Shown one piece after another: positions 1 through 8,806 of a stretch of DNA of 64,000 nt. This DNA comes from Comamonas koreensis. Its GTDB lineage: Bacteria > Pseudomonadota > Gammaproteobacteria > Burkholderiales > Burkholderiaceae_C. The stretch covers positions 248,001 through 312,000 of the forward strand of contig NZ_JAJNCT010000009.1 in NCBI RefSeq assembly GCF_021026195.1. Direction: 5' to 3'. How positions within the stretch are numbered: the stretch's first letter is position 1; every line of letters starts with the position of its first letter. A model generated the notes under the pieces. That model saw only the letters and a program-made list of their open reading frames with translations. It was not told the DNA's origin and did not search any database. The position numbers and the translations under genes are program-made.

Positions 1-608
1 TCGGGCAGGTGCTCGATCAGTACGATCTCAGTGCCACGCGGCAGGTCGCGCTCTGGCGAGCGCATCTGCACATTGAGCCCGCCGCCGCCGTCATCGACGC
101 TGCCATAGCCTTGCGTGGCGTTGACCACCCCGCTGCGCACCAGGCCCGTACGGCCCAACAGCACCTGGGGGGTCTCGGGCGGCGCAATGCGCGCCACCAG
201 GCCGCGCAGCGGCCGCAGCACCACCACCGTGGCGGCAAAGCCCAGCACCAGTGCAGCCACTGCCAGCGCGCTGCCGATAAGCAGGTTGAGCAGCGCCCAG
301 CCCTCGGGCATGGGCACCAGGTGGCACAGCACATACGACGCCAGCCAGGACAGCAGCAGCAACACCGTCAGGATGACGGTGGCCGGAATACCGCCCAGCC
401 CCACCTTGAGCAGCAGGCCGGCCAGCGCGCTGACCGAATGCTCCACGCCATGGGCATGGTCGCTGCCGTCAAACAGCAGCCACTGGTCGAGCGAATCGGT
501 CTCCACCAGGCCGAGCAGGGCGATCAGCCAGTACAGCAGCATGCACAGCAGCAATGCGCCGAAGATGAAGGTTGGAAAGCCCAGCGCATAGTGCAGAAAT
601 GTCGACAT
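1..608 (-). CDS. YqiJ-like inner-membrane protein (partial, runs off left edge)
   Basis: The frame is open from an ATG at 608 to the window edge (about 202 codons, C-terminus missing). It starts MSTFLHYALGFPTFIFG, has hydrophobic segments near residues 10-35, 62-95 and 103-132, and ends in a soluble glycine-rich stretch that looks like a small beta (OB-fold) domain. This matches the layout of YqiJ-type proteins, which in E. coli are encoded beside the flotillin YqiK. It lies 92 bp downstream of the pspA homologue on the same strand, so it probably belongs to the same envelope-stress operon; a flotillin gene would be expected just beyond the left edge. The family call rests on architecture and neighbourhood, not on a catalytic motif. 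Confidence 0.7.
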   Translation of the reverse strand, partial: MSTFLHYALGFPTFIFGALLLCMLLYWLIALLGLVETDSLDQWLLFDGSDHAHGVEHSVSALAGLLLKVGLGGIPATVILTVLLLLSWLASYVLCHLVPMPEGWALLNLLIGSALAVAALVLGFAATVVVLRPLRGLVARIAPPETPQVLLGRTGLVRSGVVNATQGYGSVDDGGGGLNVQMRSPERDLPRGTEIVLIEHLP

Positions 609-700
609 GGCGTCCCTCTTCTAAGTGTGCGGTAGCGGGCGCAGCGCCGGCTCCTCACTTGTTGTGTGTCTGGTCGGGCCAGCCATGGCCCCGGGCGGTA

Positions 701-1405
701 TCAAGCCTCCTTGCTGCCGGCGCGTTGCGCCTTGAGGCGCTCCAGCACCGACTGCGCATTGCCGGCGCTGGCGGTGATGCCGGCGGCGCGCAGCTTGGCG
801 TCGAGCGCGTCCTCGCTGCTGCTTTGCGCCAGCTCGGCCGCGCTCTCCATGCGGGCGCCGCGCTCGGCCTGTTTTTGCTTGATGCGTTCGAGCGAATCGA
901 GCGCCGTCTGCACCCGCGACTGCGAGCCGGTGTAGCGGCCCGCCACCGTGGCCTGGGCGCGCTGCACGCTCTCGGTGGCCTTGACGGTATCCGCCTGCTG
1001 CTTGAGGCGCTTGATGTTGGACTGCGCCGTCTGGATCGCCGTGCGCAGCTGCTCCACGCTCTGGGTGAAGGCGCCCAGCTGGGCTTCTTCTTCGTCGCGC
1101 TGGGCTTCGAGCAGCGCCACCTTGCCGGCAACCTCTAACGCCAGGGCCTCGTCCTGGGTTTCCAGCGCCTTGAGCGCATAGCCTTCGTATTCGGCAATCT
1201 TCGCTTGTGTGGTCTGCAGCTTGCCGGCAGACAGCTTTTGCTTGGCCATGATCTCGGCCAGCGCTTCCTTGGAGCTGTTCAGGTCGTTGTCGGCATCGCG
1301 GATTTCCTGGTCCAGGATGCGCAGCGCCTGGCTGTCAGTGACGGCTTCACCCGCCTCGTGCGCGGCTCCGCGCAGCGCAGTCACCAGCTTGTTCCATACG
1401 GTCAT
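701..1405 (-). CDS. PspA/IM30 family membrane-stress protein
   Basis: The protein of 234 residues is almost entirely helical and charged, with long heptad-like coiled-coil stretches from about residue 25 to 215. It opens with MTVWNKLVTALRG, an amphipathic helix of the kind PspA/Vipp1 proteins use to bind membranes. The length fits the family (220-235). PspA homologues form ESCRT-III-like rods or rings at the cytoplasmic membrane and limit proton leakage. It sits between a DUF2170 (YjfI-like) gene and a YqiJ-like gene, as in YjfI/YjfJ-type operons. No pspF, pspB or pspC is visible, so it is unlikely to be the classical PspF-controlled system. Confidence 0.9.
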   Translation of the reverse strand: MTVWNKLVTALRGAAHEAGEAVTDSQALRILDQEIRDADNDLNSSKEALAEIMAKQKLSAGKLQTTQAKIAEYEGYALKALETQDEALALEVAGKVALLEAQRDEEEAQLGAFTQSVEQLRTAIQTAQSNIKRLKQQADTVKATESVQRAQATVAGRYTGSQSRVQTALDSLERIKQKQAERGARMESAAELAQSSSEDALDAKLRAAGITASAGNAQSVLERLKAQRAGSKEA

Positions 1406-1445
1406 GATGCTCTCCTTGTACTGTGGGGTCGGGGACGGGCTGCGC

Positions 1446-2084
1446 TCAGACCTGCGCCAGGGTCAGATAGGGTGCCAGCGCCTCGGTGGCCTGGATCACG
1501 CTGTCGGCCAGGATCAGGATTTCGGCCAGGATGTCGTCCGTGCTGCTGTTGGCGCGCATCGCGGCAAACATCACATAGCCCTCGCCGCCCCGCGCCAGTG
1601 GCTCCAGCGCCATCGTCGTGAACGGGAACAGCTTTTGCAGGCGCAGGATTTGCGCATTGAGCCCTGCGCCATCGCGCACCTGGTTGGCAGGCCACAAAAA
1701 GGCCTCGACCACCAGCTGCTCGCCCGACAGCGCCACATGCACCGGCAGATCGCCGAAATCGGACAGGGTGACCAGCACGCTGGTCTCGGTCCCTTCCAGT
1801 AGCTCTATCTGCAACTTACCCTCACGGGCCAGCGCCGATGCGCCCAGCTCTTCGGACAGCGCCTGAATGCTGCGGTAGTGGTGCTTGCTGTTTTCCATGC
1901 TCCCCTCCTGTAGGTGGATGGTCAATGAACCGGGTTGTGCCTGCGGCTGGCGCATCTGCTTTTCCAGCAGATGCAGCACCGCGCTGTACTCGGGAAGTAC
2001 CCAGACCTCTTTTTTCACCAGCCCCTGCTCGCGCAGCCGTTGGCGGTGCAAGCGCTGGTAGTGGGCAGATGTTTTTGGGTCCAT
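1446..2084 (-). CDS. DUF2170 (YjfI-like) family protein
   Basis: This soluble acidic protein of 212 residues begins MDPKTSAHYQRLHRQ. Its first 70 residues resemble a basic helical segment, and the remainder is a mixed alpha/beta domain typical of DUF2170. A longer frame reaches 2135, but its extra 17 codons would lie across a perfect inverted repeat at 2103-2127 that looks like an operator, so I chose the ATG at 2084. It is the first gene of the PspA operon, 41 bp upstream of pspA. Function is not established; in E. coli the homologue yjfI neighbours the PspA paralogue yjfJ. Confidence 0.75.
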   Translation of the reverse strand: MDPKTSAHYQRLHRQRLREQGLVKKEVWVLPEYSAVLHLLEKQMRQPQAQPGSLTIHLQEGSMENSKHHYRSIQALSEELGASALAREGKLQIELLEGTETSVLVTLSDFGDLPVHVALSGEQLVVEAFLWPANQVRDGAGLNAQILRLQKLFPFTTMALEPLARGGEGYVMFAAMRANSSTDDILAEILILADSVIQATEALAPYLTLAQV

Positions 2085-2102
2085 GGGGCCACCATAACAG
2101 TC

Positions 2103-2127
2103 ATTACATGTGATGTGTACATGTAAT
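2103..2127. promoter_or_regulatory. Perfect inverted repeat, candidate operator of the PspA operon
   Basis: ATTACATGT and ACATGTAAT form perfect 9-bp arms separated by 7 bp, centred about 30 bp upstream of the DUF2170 start on the minus strand. The symmetry and position fit a dimeric repressor or activator site rather than a hairpin terminator, since no T-run follows. The cognate regulator is not in the window. Confidence 0.5.
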
Positions 2128-2245
2128 AGTTTCAATATGTAAATTTCCTTTAAAAATCATAGCACTGCATGGCTATTTCAAAGGCTGCATGCGTTTTGTC
2201 CCGATGGGGACCTGCCAAGCTGCGATGCGTCTCCACAATGGCTGC

Positions 2246-3013
2246 ATGCTTTTGATCGACCTGCACCATGCCCATGCCAGCCTGCAAGACAACGGCGTGG
2301 CCACCCTGACTTTTCGCAACGCCGGCAGCCTCAACATCCTGTCGTCGCCCGTGCTGGAAGACCTGGCCCAGGCGCTCGATACCTTGGCGCAGGACAGCCG
2401 CATCCGCGTGCTGGTGCTGCGCGGCACCGGAGACAAGGCCTTTGTCGCAGGCGCTGATATCAAGGAAATGCGCGCCCTCACGCCCGACAATGCGGCCGCC
2501 TTCATCAGCCGCTTGCGCCGTGTCTGCGAAGGCGCGCGCCAGTTCCCCACACCGGTGATTGCGCGCCTGCCCGGCTGGACCCTCGGCGGTGGGCTGGAGC
2601 TGGCCTGCGCCTGCGATATCCGCATTGCCAGCAACCGTGTGCAATGCGGCATGCCCGAGGTCCAGGTCGGCATTCCCTCGGTGATCCATGCCGCGCTGCT
2701 GCCCCGGCTGATTGGCGCAGCCCGCACGCAGTGGCTGCTGCTGACCGGCGACAACATCGATGCCGCACAGGCGCTGCAATGGGGACTGATCGACCAGGTC
2801 GTGCCACCCGCGCGGCTGGATGACGAGGTGGAGCACATGGCCAACAAGCTGGCCGGCTATGGCCCGCAGGCCCTGCGCCAGCAAAAGCGCATGCTGCGCG
2901 CCTGGGAAAAGCAATCGATCGACCAGGCGATCGACGACAGCGTGCAGGAGTTTGCCAACGCCTTCAAGACGGGTGAGCCCCAGGCCTATATGGCCCGCTT
3001 CGGCCAGCACTGA
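2246..3013 (+). CDS. Enoyl-CoA hydratase/isomerase family protein
   Basis: About 255 residues of crotonase fold. The oxyanion-hole motif AGADIKEM, the second oxyanion segment GWTLGGGLELACACD and the acidic motif GMPEVQVGIP are all present, so both glutamates used by hydratases appear conserved. The segment after it, PSVIHAALLPRLIG, departs from the usual GAGGTQRL-like sequence, so the substrate may differ from a straight-chain enoyl-CoA. The frame is open back to 2189; I prefer the ATG at 2246 because MLLIDLHHAH gives a normal family N-terminus, but no strong Shine-Dalgarno decides it. It is monocistronic, divergent from the PspA operon. Confidence 0.85.
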   Translation: MLLIDLHHAHASLQDNGVATLTFRNAGSLNILSSPVLEDLAQALDTLAQDSRIRVLVLRGTGDKAFVAGADIKEMRALTPDNAAAFISRLRRVCEGARQFPTPVIARLPGWTLGGGLELACACDIRIASNRVQCGMPEVQVGIPSVIHAALLPRLIGAARTQWLLLTGDNIDAAQALQWGLIDQVVPPARLDDEVEHMANKLAGYGPQALRQQKRMLRAWEKQSIDQAIDDSVQEFANAFKTGEPQAYMARFGQH

Positions 3014-3530
3014 CACTCCGGCCCGGGCGCTCGCGCAAACCCGGCCTGCATCCATCGCGCCCTAGCAGCCAGCAGCGTTGCGCGCTGGCGCGCAACCCGC
3101 CGTTCTCACAGCCCCCCGCGCCTTATCCGATACCGCCCCGCCGTGCGCGCCGGGGCGATGCCTGCTTGCGCACGGATGCCGCTGACACGAACCGGATGTA
3201 CGCACAGCGTGTCGCTTTGGCCCATCAGCAGCCAAGCATTTTTTCTATCGTGTTTCGCTTACACCCACTATCAAACGCATCATCTCGCAACATAAAAAAC
3301 TGATGCAGCGCAGCATGTGGAGCGAGAAATCGTCAAAAAAGGCTTCCAAATCAAGCTTCAATTTGTAACAGCAACGGTTATGTAAGTTCACAATGCGTTG
3401 ATAGTTATTCACTTTAACGTTAATAAATGCTTACTTTTTACTCGGATACTTGTTGAAACACTATTCATGCATTTGTGGTGATTGATATAATCAAATAACA
3501 AGTTGTAAGAATTTTTTTCTATCAAGCACC
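3014..3530. other. 517-bp intergenic region before the exopolysaccharide locus
   Basis: No convincing gene. The first part is GC-rich and carries a perfect hairpin (GTTGCGCG/CGCGCAAC, 3077-3096) without a T-run. From about 3240 the sequence turns markedly AT-rich, unlike anything else nearby, and ends in an extended -10 promoter. This is the sort of long AT-rich leader often bound by nucleoid proteins upstream of exopolysaccharide genes; that role is inferred. Confidence 0.6.
3483..3491 (+). promoter_or_regulatory. Extended -10 promoter for the exopolysaccharide locus
   Basis: TGATATAAT is a perfect consensus -10 hexamer (3486-3491) preceded by the TGN extension. No good -35 lies at the proper spacing (TTGAAA at 3453-3458 is too far), which is typical of extended -10 promoters and suggests activator dependence. 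It is 39 bp upstream of the glycosyltransferase start codon. Confidence 0.6.
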
Positions 3531-4982
3531 ATGCCCAAGCGCTCCGCTCCCTCTATGCTGGTACCTGCACTCTGCGCAGCGTTCCTGGGCTTTTTGCCTG
3601 TGCTGGCCCATGCACAGCCTTCAACGCCCTACCAGGCAGGCTGGGCCACATGGGCACTGGGCTTGTGCCTGGTGGCCTTGATGCTGGTGGTTTTGCTCGA
3701 AGCGCTCTACACCTTCCGCCACTACGCCTTCACGCTCAACCGCCTGTTTGCACGCCAGCGCCCGCTGTACGCGGGCATTGAACAGGCGCACTGGCCGCAC
3801 ATCACTGTTTTTATTGCAGCGCACAACGAAGAGGCCGTGATCTCCGGCTGCATCGAGGCGCTGTTGGATGTGGACTACCCGCGCGACCGGCTGACGATCA
3901 TGCCGGTCAATGACCGATCGACCGATGGCACACGCCAGATCATTGACAGCTATGCCGACCGCCACCCTGGCCGCCTGCAGCTGTTCCACCGCCAGGAAGG
4001 CCCTCCAGGCAAGGCTGCGGCGCTGGCCGATGCCACTGCCATCGTGCAGGCCCGGGGCGAGTCTGAGCTGATCGTCGTGTTCGACGCCGACTACCTTCCC
4101 GGCAAGAAGATCATCAAGCAGCTGGTAGCCCCCTTTCTCGACCCCGAAGTGGGCGCCGTGATGGGCCGCGTGGTGCCACAGAACGCTGGTGTGAACCTGC
4201 TCACCCGCCTGCTGGATCTGGAGCGCTCCGGCGGCTACCAGGTCGACCAGCAAGCCCGCTTCAACCTGGGCGCGGTGGCCCAATACGGCGGCACCGTCGG
4301 CGGCATTCGCCTGAGCGCACTGCAGGACGTGGGCGGCTGGACGCCGGAGGTGCTGGCCGAGGACACCGACCTGACCTACCGCCTGCTGCTCAAGGGCTGG
4401 CAAACCGCCTACCTGGGTTACGCCGAATGCTACGAAGAAGTGCCTGAGAGCTGGGCCGTGCGTTTTCGCCAGATCAGCCGCTGGGCCAAGGGCCACAACC
4501 AGGTGATGACCAAGCTGGGCACCGAGATGCTGACCCGCAAGGGCCTGCGCTGGATGGAACGGGTTGACGGCGTGGCGCTGTTGGGCGTGTTCCTGATGTC
4601 ACCCATCCTGCTGGTGGGATGGATGCTGGCGCTGGTGCTGACAGTGACCGGCTATGGCGTAGGCGCCAATGTGAACATCGCCTTGCTGATGCTGCTGATT
4701 GCCACCGGTTTTGCCTGTGTGGGCAACTTCGCGGCCTTCTTTGAAGTGGCCGCTGCCGTGCACCTCGATGGCCACCAGCGCCGCCTGCGCCTGCTGCCCC
4801 TGTTGCTGACGGGTTTTGTGGTCAGCATGGTCGCAGTTTCCAAGGCCACGATCGACGGGTTGCTGCTCGACAAGCTGTTCAAGCGCCAGTTCAAATGGGA
4901 CAAGACCGTGCGCTACCGCCAGGCGCCCGCCGCTGCGCCCGTTGTGGTCGCCACCGCTGCCCTGCCTGAAGCACGTGTATGA
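3531..4982 (+). CDS. Processive family-2 glycosyltransferase, membrane bound
   Basis: 483 residues. An N-terminal signal-like segment (cleavage possible after residue 28) is followed by a membrane helix near 38-60, a cytoplasmic GT2 domain and membrane helices near 347-372, 378-405 and 418-440. The GT2 signatures are ND at 127-128, DAD at 185-187, ED at 277-278 and QISRW at 314-318, the D,D,D,QxxRW set of processive synthases such as PgaC, hyaluronan and cellulose synthases. It should polymerise a nucleotide sugar on the cytoplasmic face and pass the chain across the inner membrane. It is the first gene of the locus and overlaps the next by 4 bp. Linkage and sugar are unknown; the epimerase downstream points to N-acetylmannosamine or N-acetylglucosamine. 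Confidence 0.85.
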   Translation: MPKRSAPSMLVPALCAAFLGFLPVLAHAQPSTPYQAGWATWALGLCLVALMLVVLLEALYTFRHYAFTLNRLFARQRPLYAGIEQAHWPHITVFIAAHNEEAVISGCIEALLDVDYPRDRLTIMPVNDRSTDGTRQIIDSYADRHPGRLQLFHRQEGPPGKAAALADATAIVQARGESELIVVFDADYLPGKKIIKQLVAPFLDPEVGAVMGRVVPQNAGVNLLTRLLDLERSGGYQVDQQARFNLGAVAQYGGTVGGIRLSALQDVGGWTPEVLAEDTDLTYRLLLKGWQTAYLGYAECYEEVPESWAVRFRQISRWAKGHNQVMTKLGTEMLTRKGLRWMERVDGVALLGVFLMSPILLVGWMLALVLTVTGYGVGANVNIALLMLLIATGFACVGNFAAFFEVAAAVHLDGHQRRLRLLPLLLTGFVVSMVAVSKATIDGLLLDKLFKRQFKWDKTVRYRQAPAAAPVVVATAALPEARV

Positions 4983-5905
4983 CTGCCCCCGCCAACCCCT
5001 TGCTGTTTGGCAGCATGTGGCTGATCGCGACCGTCCTGGTCTTCCTTCTGCCGCTGCTGCCGGCGCTGCGGGAGCTGTACTCGCGCAGCGATGCCGATGC
5101 GCTGGAGATCGACCCGCTGGACAATGGCCGCACCGACTACGCCGCCCAGCGCATGGCCGACCAGCTCGATCTGCTGGAAACCATGCCGCGCGTCGCCCAA
5201 TGGCACCATGATGACCAGGGCCGCCTGATGGCCAGGACCCAGGTGCCGGTGGTGATCGGTTTTCGCTCCCAGCTGCGCGCCTTGATTTCCAGCGACGTCG
5301 TCGAGCTGCAGGCCAACAGCGTCGTGCAACGCGTGCTGCATGCCAAAAGCATCCACTGCCTGGGCCCCGCCCAGCTGGCCCGCCTGACCAGCGCTGACCG
5401 TCATATCGTGTTGTCGCCCGGTGCGCGCTTTCTGCGCCTCTCGGCCGACTGCATCTTTACCTGGCCGCTCAAGCGCTCGCTGAGTTTTCCGCTGCCCGAG
5501 TTGGGCACCGGCATGCCGCTGACGACCCTTCAACGCCGCCATGAAGGGGACCTGCACATTCCCGCCGGCACCATCGTGCGCGGCGGTCTGGTGGTGACCG
5601 GCAACCTGCTGCTCGAAGAGATGTCGGTGGTTGTCGGCCATATCAAGGTGCATGGCAACGCCATCCTGGCCAAGAGCGCCTGCGTACAGGGCGCCATCTT
5701 CGTGCAGGGCGACCTGCAGACCAAGGGCAACAACTATGTCGAAGGGCCCATGTGCGCGGGCAAGCGCCTGCAACTGGGCCCCGACAGCCAGGTGGGCGAC
5801 AAGGCCTGCCCCAGCAGTGTCTCGGCCTGGACCATCGCCTTGCACGCCAGTGTGCGGGTGTATGGCAGTATGGCTGCCGTACGTTCCGGACAGGTGGTGC
5901 TATGA
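4979..5905 (+). CDS. Membrane-anchored bactofilin-like (polymer-forming) protein
   Basis: 308 residues with a single membrane helix near residues 8-30 and a long soluble part. From about residue 180 the sequence shows short repeating hydrophobic strands rich in G and V (DLHIPAGTIVRGGLVVTGN and following), which reads as a right-handed beta-helix like that of bactofilins. It begins within the stop of the glycosyltransferase (ATGA overlap) and ends within the start of the next gene (ATGA overlap), so the three are translationally coupled. Inference: it may scaffold or position the synthase in the membrane. The central region (30-175) is not recognised. Confidence 0.6.
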   Translation: MTAPANPLLFGSMWLIATVLVFLLPLLPALRELYSRSDADALEIDPLDNGRTDYAAQRMADQLDLLETMPRVAQWHHDDQGRLMARTQVPVVIGFRSQLRALISSDVVELQANSVVQRVLHAKSIHCLGPAQLARLTSADRHIVLSPGARFLRLSADCIFTWPLKRSLSFPLPELGTGMPLTTLQRRHEGDLHIPAGTIVRGGLVVTGNLLLEEMSVVVGHIKVHGNAILAKSACVQGAIFVQGDLQTKGNNYVEGPMCAGKRLQLGPDSQVGDKACPSSVSAWTIALHASVRVYGSMAAVRSGQVVL

Positions 5906-6903
5906 AAACACGCAATCTCTGGATAGCCTCGGCCGCCATGGCCTGGCAACTGGTGGGCGCAACCCAGCCGGCCGAGCCGCCCGCGCTGGCGGCTTTTGCC
6001 ACGGGCGATGGTGCCTACTACACCACCCTGGGCGGCCAGGTGGTGGACCCTTACTTCATCAACAAGGGCTTCACCATCGCGCTGCAGGCCGATGTGCCGA
6101 TGCAGGCCGAGCTGCAGCAGTGGCTGGCCTGGCTGCTGCCGCGCCAGCGCAAGGATGGGGGCTTTGACCGCTTTTGCCCCACGGCCGACAAGGCCTGGCG
6201 CAGTTGCATGGGTGCCGATGCCGATGATTCCATGGCCGCCACCACGATCGAGATGCTGCACCAGGCGCAGCAGAAGAAATGGCTGCAGCCCGGCCAGCAG
6301 GCCGCCGCCCAGCAAGCCATTGCGCGCAGCCAACAGCTGCTCGCACGCCTGCGTAATCCCAAGACCCAGCTCTACAAAGCCTTGCTGGACACCGAGCTGT
6401 ACTACCTGATGGACAACATCGAGGTCTACGAGGCGCTGCGCGTGGCCGAAGGCGCCCAGGCCGGCCCGGGCTCCAAGCAACTGGCAGCGGCTATCCACCG
6501 GCGCTTTCGCAGTGGCAGCGGCTGGAAGCCGGCCTTGCCCGAATACGACCAGCCGCGCTTCTACCCCCACACGCTGGCCAGCGCCTACCTGTGGCAGACC
6601 GGTGTGATCTCGCGCGCCGAATCGGACCGCGCCACTGCCCAGTGGCTGGCCCAGCATGGCAGCGCCTGGCTCTCGCGCAGCGAAGACCGCTATGCATGGG
6701 GCTTGGTTGCATGGAAAATGCGCCAGACCGCGCCGATCCAAGCGGCCTGCTGGCGCGCATCGCTGCGGCCCTTCCAGCCCACGGTGGGCTGGACGGTACT
6801 GGATGCGATGATCGACCATGCATTGGCGCACACGGGCATCAGCACCGACTGCCCGTTTGCAACGGCCACCGCACCCGCCACCGCCCCGGCTGCCAACCCT
6901 TGA
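5902..6903 (+). CDS. Exported alpha-helical-barrel protein, possible polysaccharide-processing enzyme
   Basis: 333 residues starting MKTRNLWIASAAMAWQLVGA, a likely signal peptide. The mature part is helical with repeated W/Y-rich segments (RQRKDGGFDRFCP, MGADADDSMAA, ELYYLMDNIEVYEAL), resembling the six-hairpin barrels of glycoside hydrolases and polysaccharide lyases. DADDS near residue 105 supplies candidate acids. I do not recognise a specific family. The start is the ATG at 5902 overlapping the previous stop; reading upstream in frame would intrude into the bactofilin-like gene. Position in the locus suggests a periplasmic glycan-modifying or glycan-binding role. Confidence 0.6.
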   Translation: MKTRNLWIASAAMAWQLVGATQPAEPPALAAFATGDGAYYTTLGGQVVDPYFINKGFTIALQADVPMQAELQQWLAWLLPRQRKDGGFDRFCPTADKAWRSCMGADADDSMAATTIEMLHQAQQKKWLQPGQQAAAQQAIARSQQLLARLRNPKTQLYKALLDTELYYLMDNIEVYEALRVAEGAQAGPGSKQLAAAIHRRFRSGSGWKPALPEYDQPRFYPHTLASAYLWQTGVISRAESDRATAQWLAQHGSAWLSRSEDRYAWGLVAWKMRQTAPIQAACWRASLRPFQPTVGWTVLDAMIDHALAHTGISTDCPFATATAPATAPAANP

Positions 6904-6913
6904 GGCTGACACC

Positions 6914-8806
6914 ATGAACAAGCTCTTGCGCTGGAAGAAATGGCTGGCCGCCACCGTGGTTGTGCTGTGCGTGCTCGCCGCCATTGCCTGGCACCAGGCG
7001 CGCAGCCTCAAGGCCAGCCAGCACTACGCCACCATCAGCCTGCTGATTCCCGACAGCATGGCTGCCAACGCCCCCGAGGTGCAGATCTGGCGCCAGGCGG
7101 CGCGCGAGCGCGGCGTGCTGCTCATGCCGCTGGCCATCAGCGAATGGATGCGCGGCATCCACTACGGCGCTCCAGCTGCGCTGCAGGCGGTGATCCTGCC
7201 CGACACCTTCCACCGCAATATCTCGGATGCGGCGGTGCAGACCCTGATCGACGTCGTGCATGCCGGTGGCCAGGCCATGGTGGTGCAGGATGGCGGCATG
7301 CTCGATGAGCGCGGCTACTATGGCAAGGGCACCGCGCGTCTGTCAGACATGCTGGGCGTGCGCTATGGCGACTACGACACCTACAGGGACCAGCTCTCCG
7401 ACTATGAGGAGATTCGGGGTGCGCCCGCCACGATGGAGAAGCTGGGTATCCCCCCTGGCCGCTATCTGGACGCCAAGGCCGCCGCCAAGCTCACCGCCAT
7501 CGGCCCCGAGGAGCTGGCGGCCGATGAGCCTGGCTTTCCCAGCTTCATCGCCGGCTATACCAAGGATTCGCAGCGCTTTACCGTACTGAAAACCGACCGC
7601 CCCCAGAGCGGCGCGCGCGTGCTGCTGCAATCGAGCAATGGCGATGTGGTGGCCAGCGTCAATCGCTGGGGCAAGGGCCAGGCGATGTTTGTCAACATGC
7701 CACTGACCTATTTGCTGCAGCGCACCGACGGCATTTTTCTGCACGGCTTTCTGGCCTACTTTGCCCAGCAACTGGTGCAGCAGCCGGCACTGCTGGCATC
7801 GCCCGATGGCATTGGCGCGCTGGTGCTGAACTGGCACAACGACGATGGCAGGGCCATCGGTTTTCTGCACCAGCTGCAGGACGCCGGTATTTTCGACCAT
7901 GGCCACCAGTCCCTGCATTTCACCGCCGGCCCGGATGTGAACAAGCCAGGCGACGGCCTGGGCATGGACCTGGACTACAACGAAGACGCGCAGCAGATGA
8001 TCCAGATGCTGCTCAGCCAGGGCCACAGCATCGGCAACCATGGCGGCTGGATCCACAACTATTTCGGTGAAAAGGCAACGGACGACAACGCCGATGATTT
8101 TCTGCCCTTCCTGGACCTGAACAATGCCTCGGTCACCAAGGCCAACCATGGCCTGCAGCCCCAGGAATACTCGGCCCCCAATGGCAACACCCCCCTGTGG
8201 ACCTACGACTGGATGGCCGAGCACGGCGTGCAGGCCTTCTACACGGTGGCCAATGTCGGCATGCCGCCGACGCGGCTGTGGCTGGGCAGTCGCCAGGTCA
8301 ACCAGTCCTGGGCCTTCCCGGTGCTGACCTATGGCCAAATCGCATCGGCCGAAGAGGCCTCGTTCCAGAAGATGCCGATGGCGGAATTTGGCCAGTGGCT
8401 GCAGCAGGTGGCGCGCTTTATCGAGCACACCCGCAGCATCCGCCTGAGCTATTTCCACCCCATCGGCGCGGTGGATTACCTGCCAGCGGTGAAGGCCTAT
8501 GTCGACAGCATGCAGGCCTGCGCGGACCGCAAGCAGTGCCAGTTCATCTCGATGACCGAGGCGGCCGACTTCCTCAGCCGGCGCGAACAGGTGCAATGGA
8601 CCATCACCGCCGACGGTGGCAACGAGCTGCTCAGCGCCAGCCACAGCCGGACCCTGGAGTCGATGGCCTGGACCATCCCCAAGACCAAATACGACGCCGT
8701 GCAGGTGCGCACCGGCCAGGCCCAGGTACAAGCGACCGACGAGGGCTGGCTGGTCCGCGTACAGGACGGCAAAGCACTCAGCCTTGAACTGCATCGCCAA
8801 CCATGA
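6914..8806 (+). CDS. Membrane-anchored polysaccharide deacetylase-like protein
   Basis: 630 residues: an N-terminal membrane anchor (about 10-28), a periplasmic domain to about residue 295 that resembles a glutamine-amidotransferase-like fold (ILPDTFHRNIS, VVQDGGMLDERGYYG), then a NodB-like deacetylase domain. The latter shows NWHNDD at 306-311 and HSIGNHGGWIH at 371-381, matching the metal-binding Asp and paired His of carbohydrate esterase family 4, and a late FHPIGAVDYLP motif. It lies 10 bp after the previous gene and overlaps wecB by 4 bp. It probably removes acetyl groups from an N-acetylhexosamine polymer in the periplasm, as PgaB does for poly-GlcNAc, although the overall arrangement differs from PgaB. 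Confidence 0.7.
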   Translation: MNKLLRWKKWLAATVVVLCVLAAIAWHQARSLKASQHYATISLLIPDSMAANAPEVQIWRQAARERGVLLMPLAISEWMRGIHYGAPAALQAVILPDTFHRNISDAAVQTLIDVVHAGGQAMVVQDGGMLDERGYYGKGTARLSDMLGVRYGDYDTYRDQLSDYEEIRGAPATMEKLGIPPGRYLDAKAAAKLTAIGPEELAADEPGFPSFIAGYTKDSQRFTVLKTDRPQSGARVLLQSSNGDVVASVNRWGKGQAMFVNMPLTYLLQRTDGIFLHGFLAYFAQQLVQQPALLASPDGIGALVLNWHNDDGRAIGFLHQLQDAGIFDHGHQSLHFTAGPDVNKPGDGLGMDLDYNEDAQQMIQMLLSQGHSIGNHGGWIHNYFGEKATDDNADDFLPFLDLNNASVTKANHGLQPQEYSAPNGNTPLWTYDWMAEHGVQAFYTVANVGMPPTRLWLGSRQVNQSWAFPVLTYGQIASAEEASFQKMPMAEFGQWLQQVARFIEHTRSIRLSYFHPIGAVDYLPAVKAYVDSMQACADRKQCQFISMTEAADFLSRREQVQWTITADGGNELLSASHSRTLESMAWTIPKTKYDAVQVRTGQAQVQATDEGWLVRVQDGKALSLELHRQP

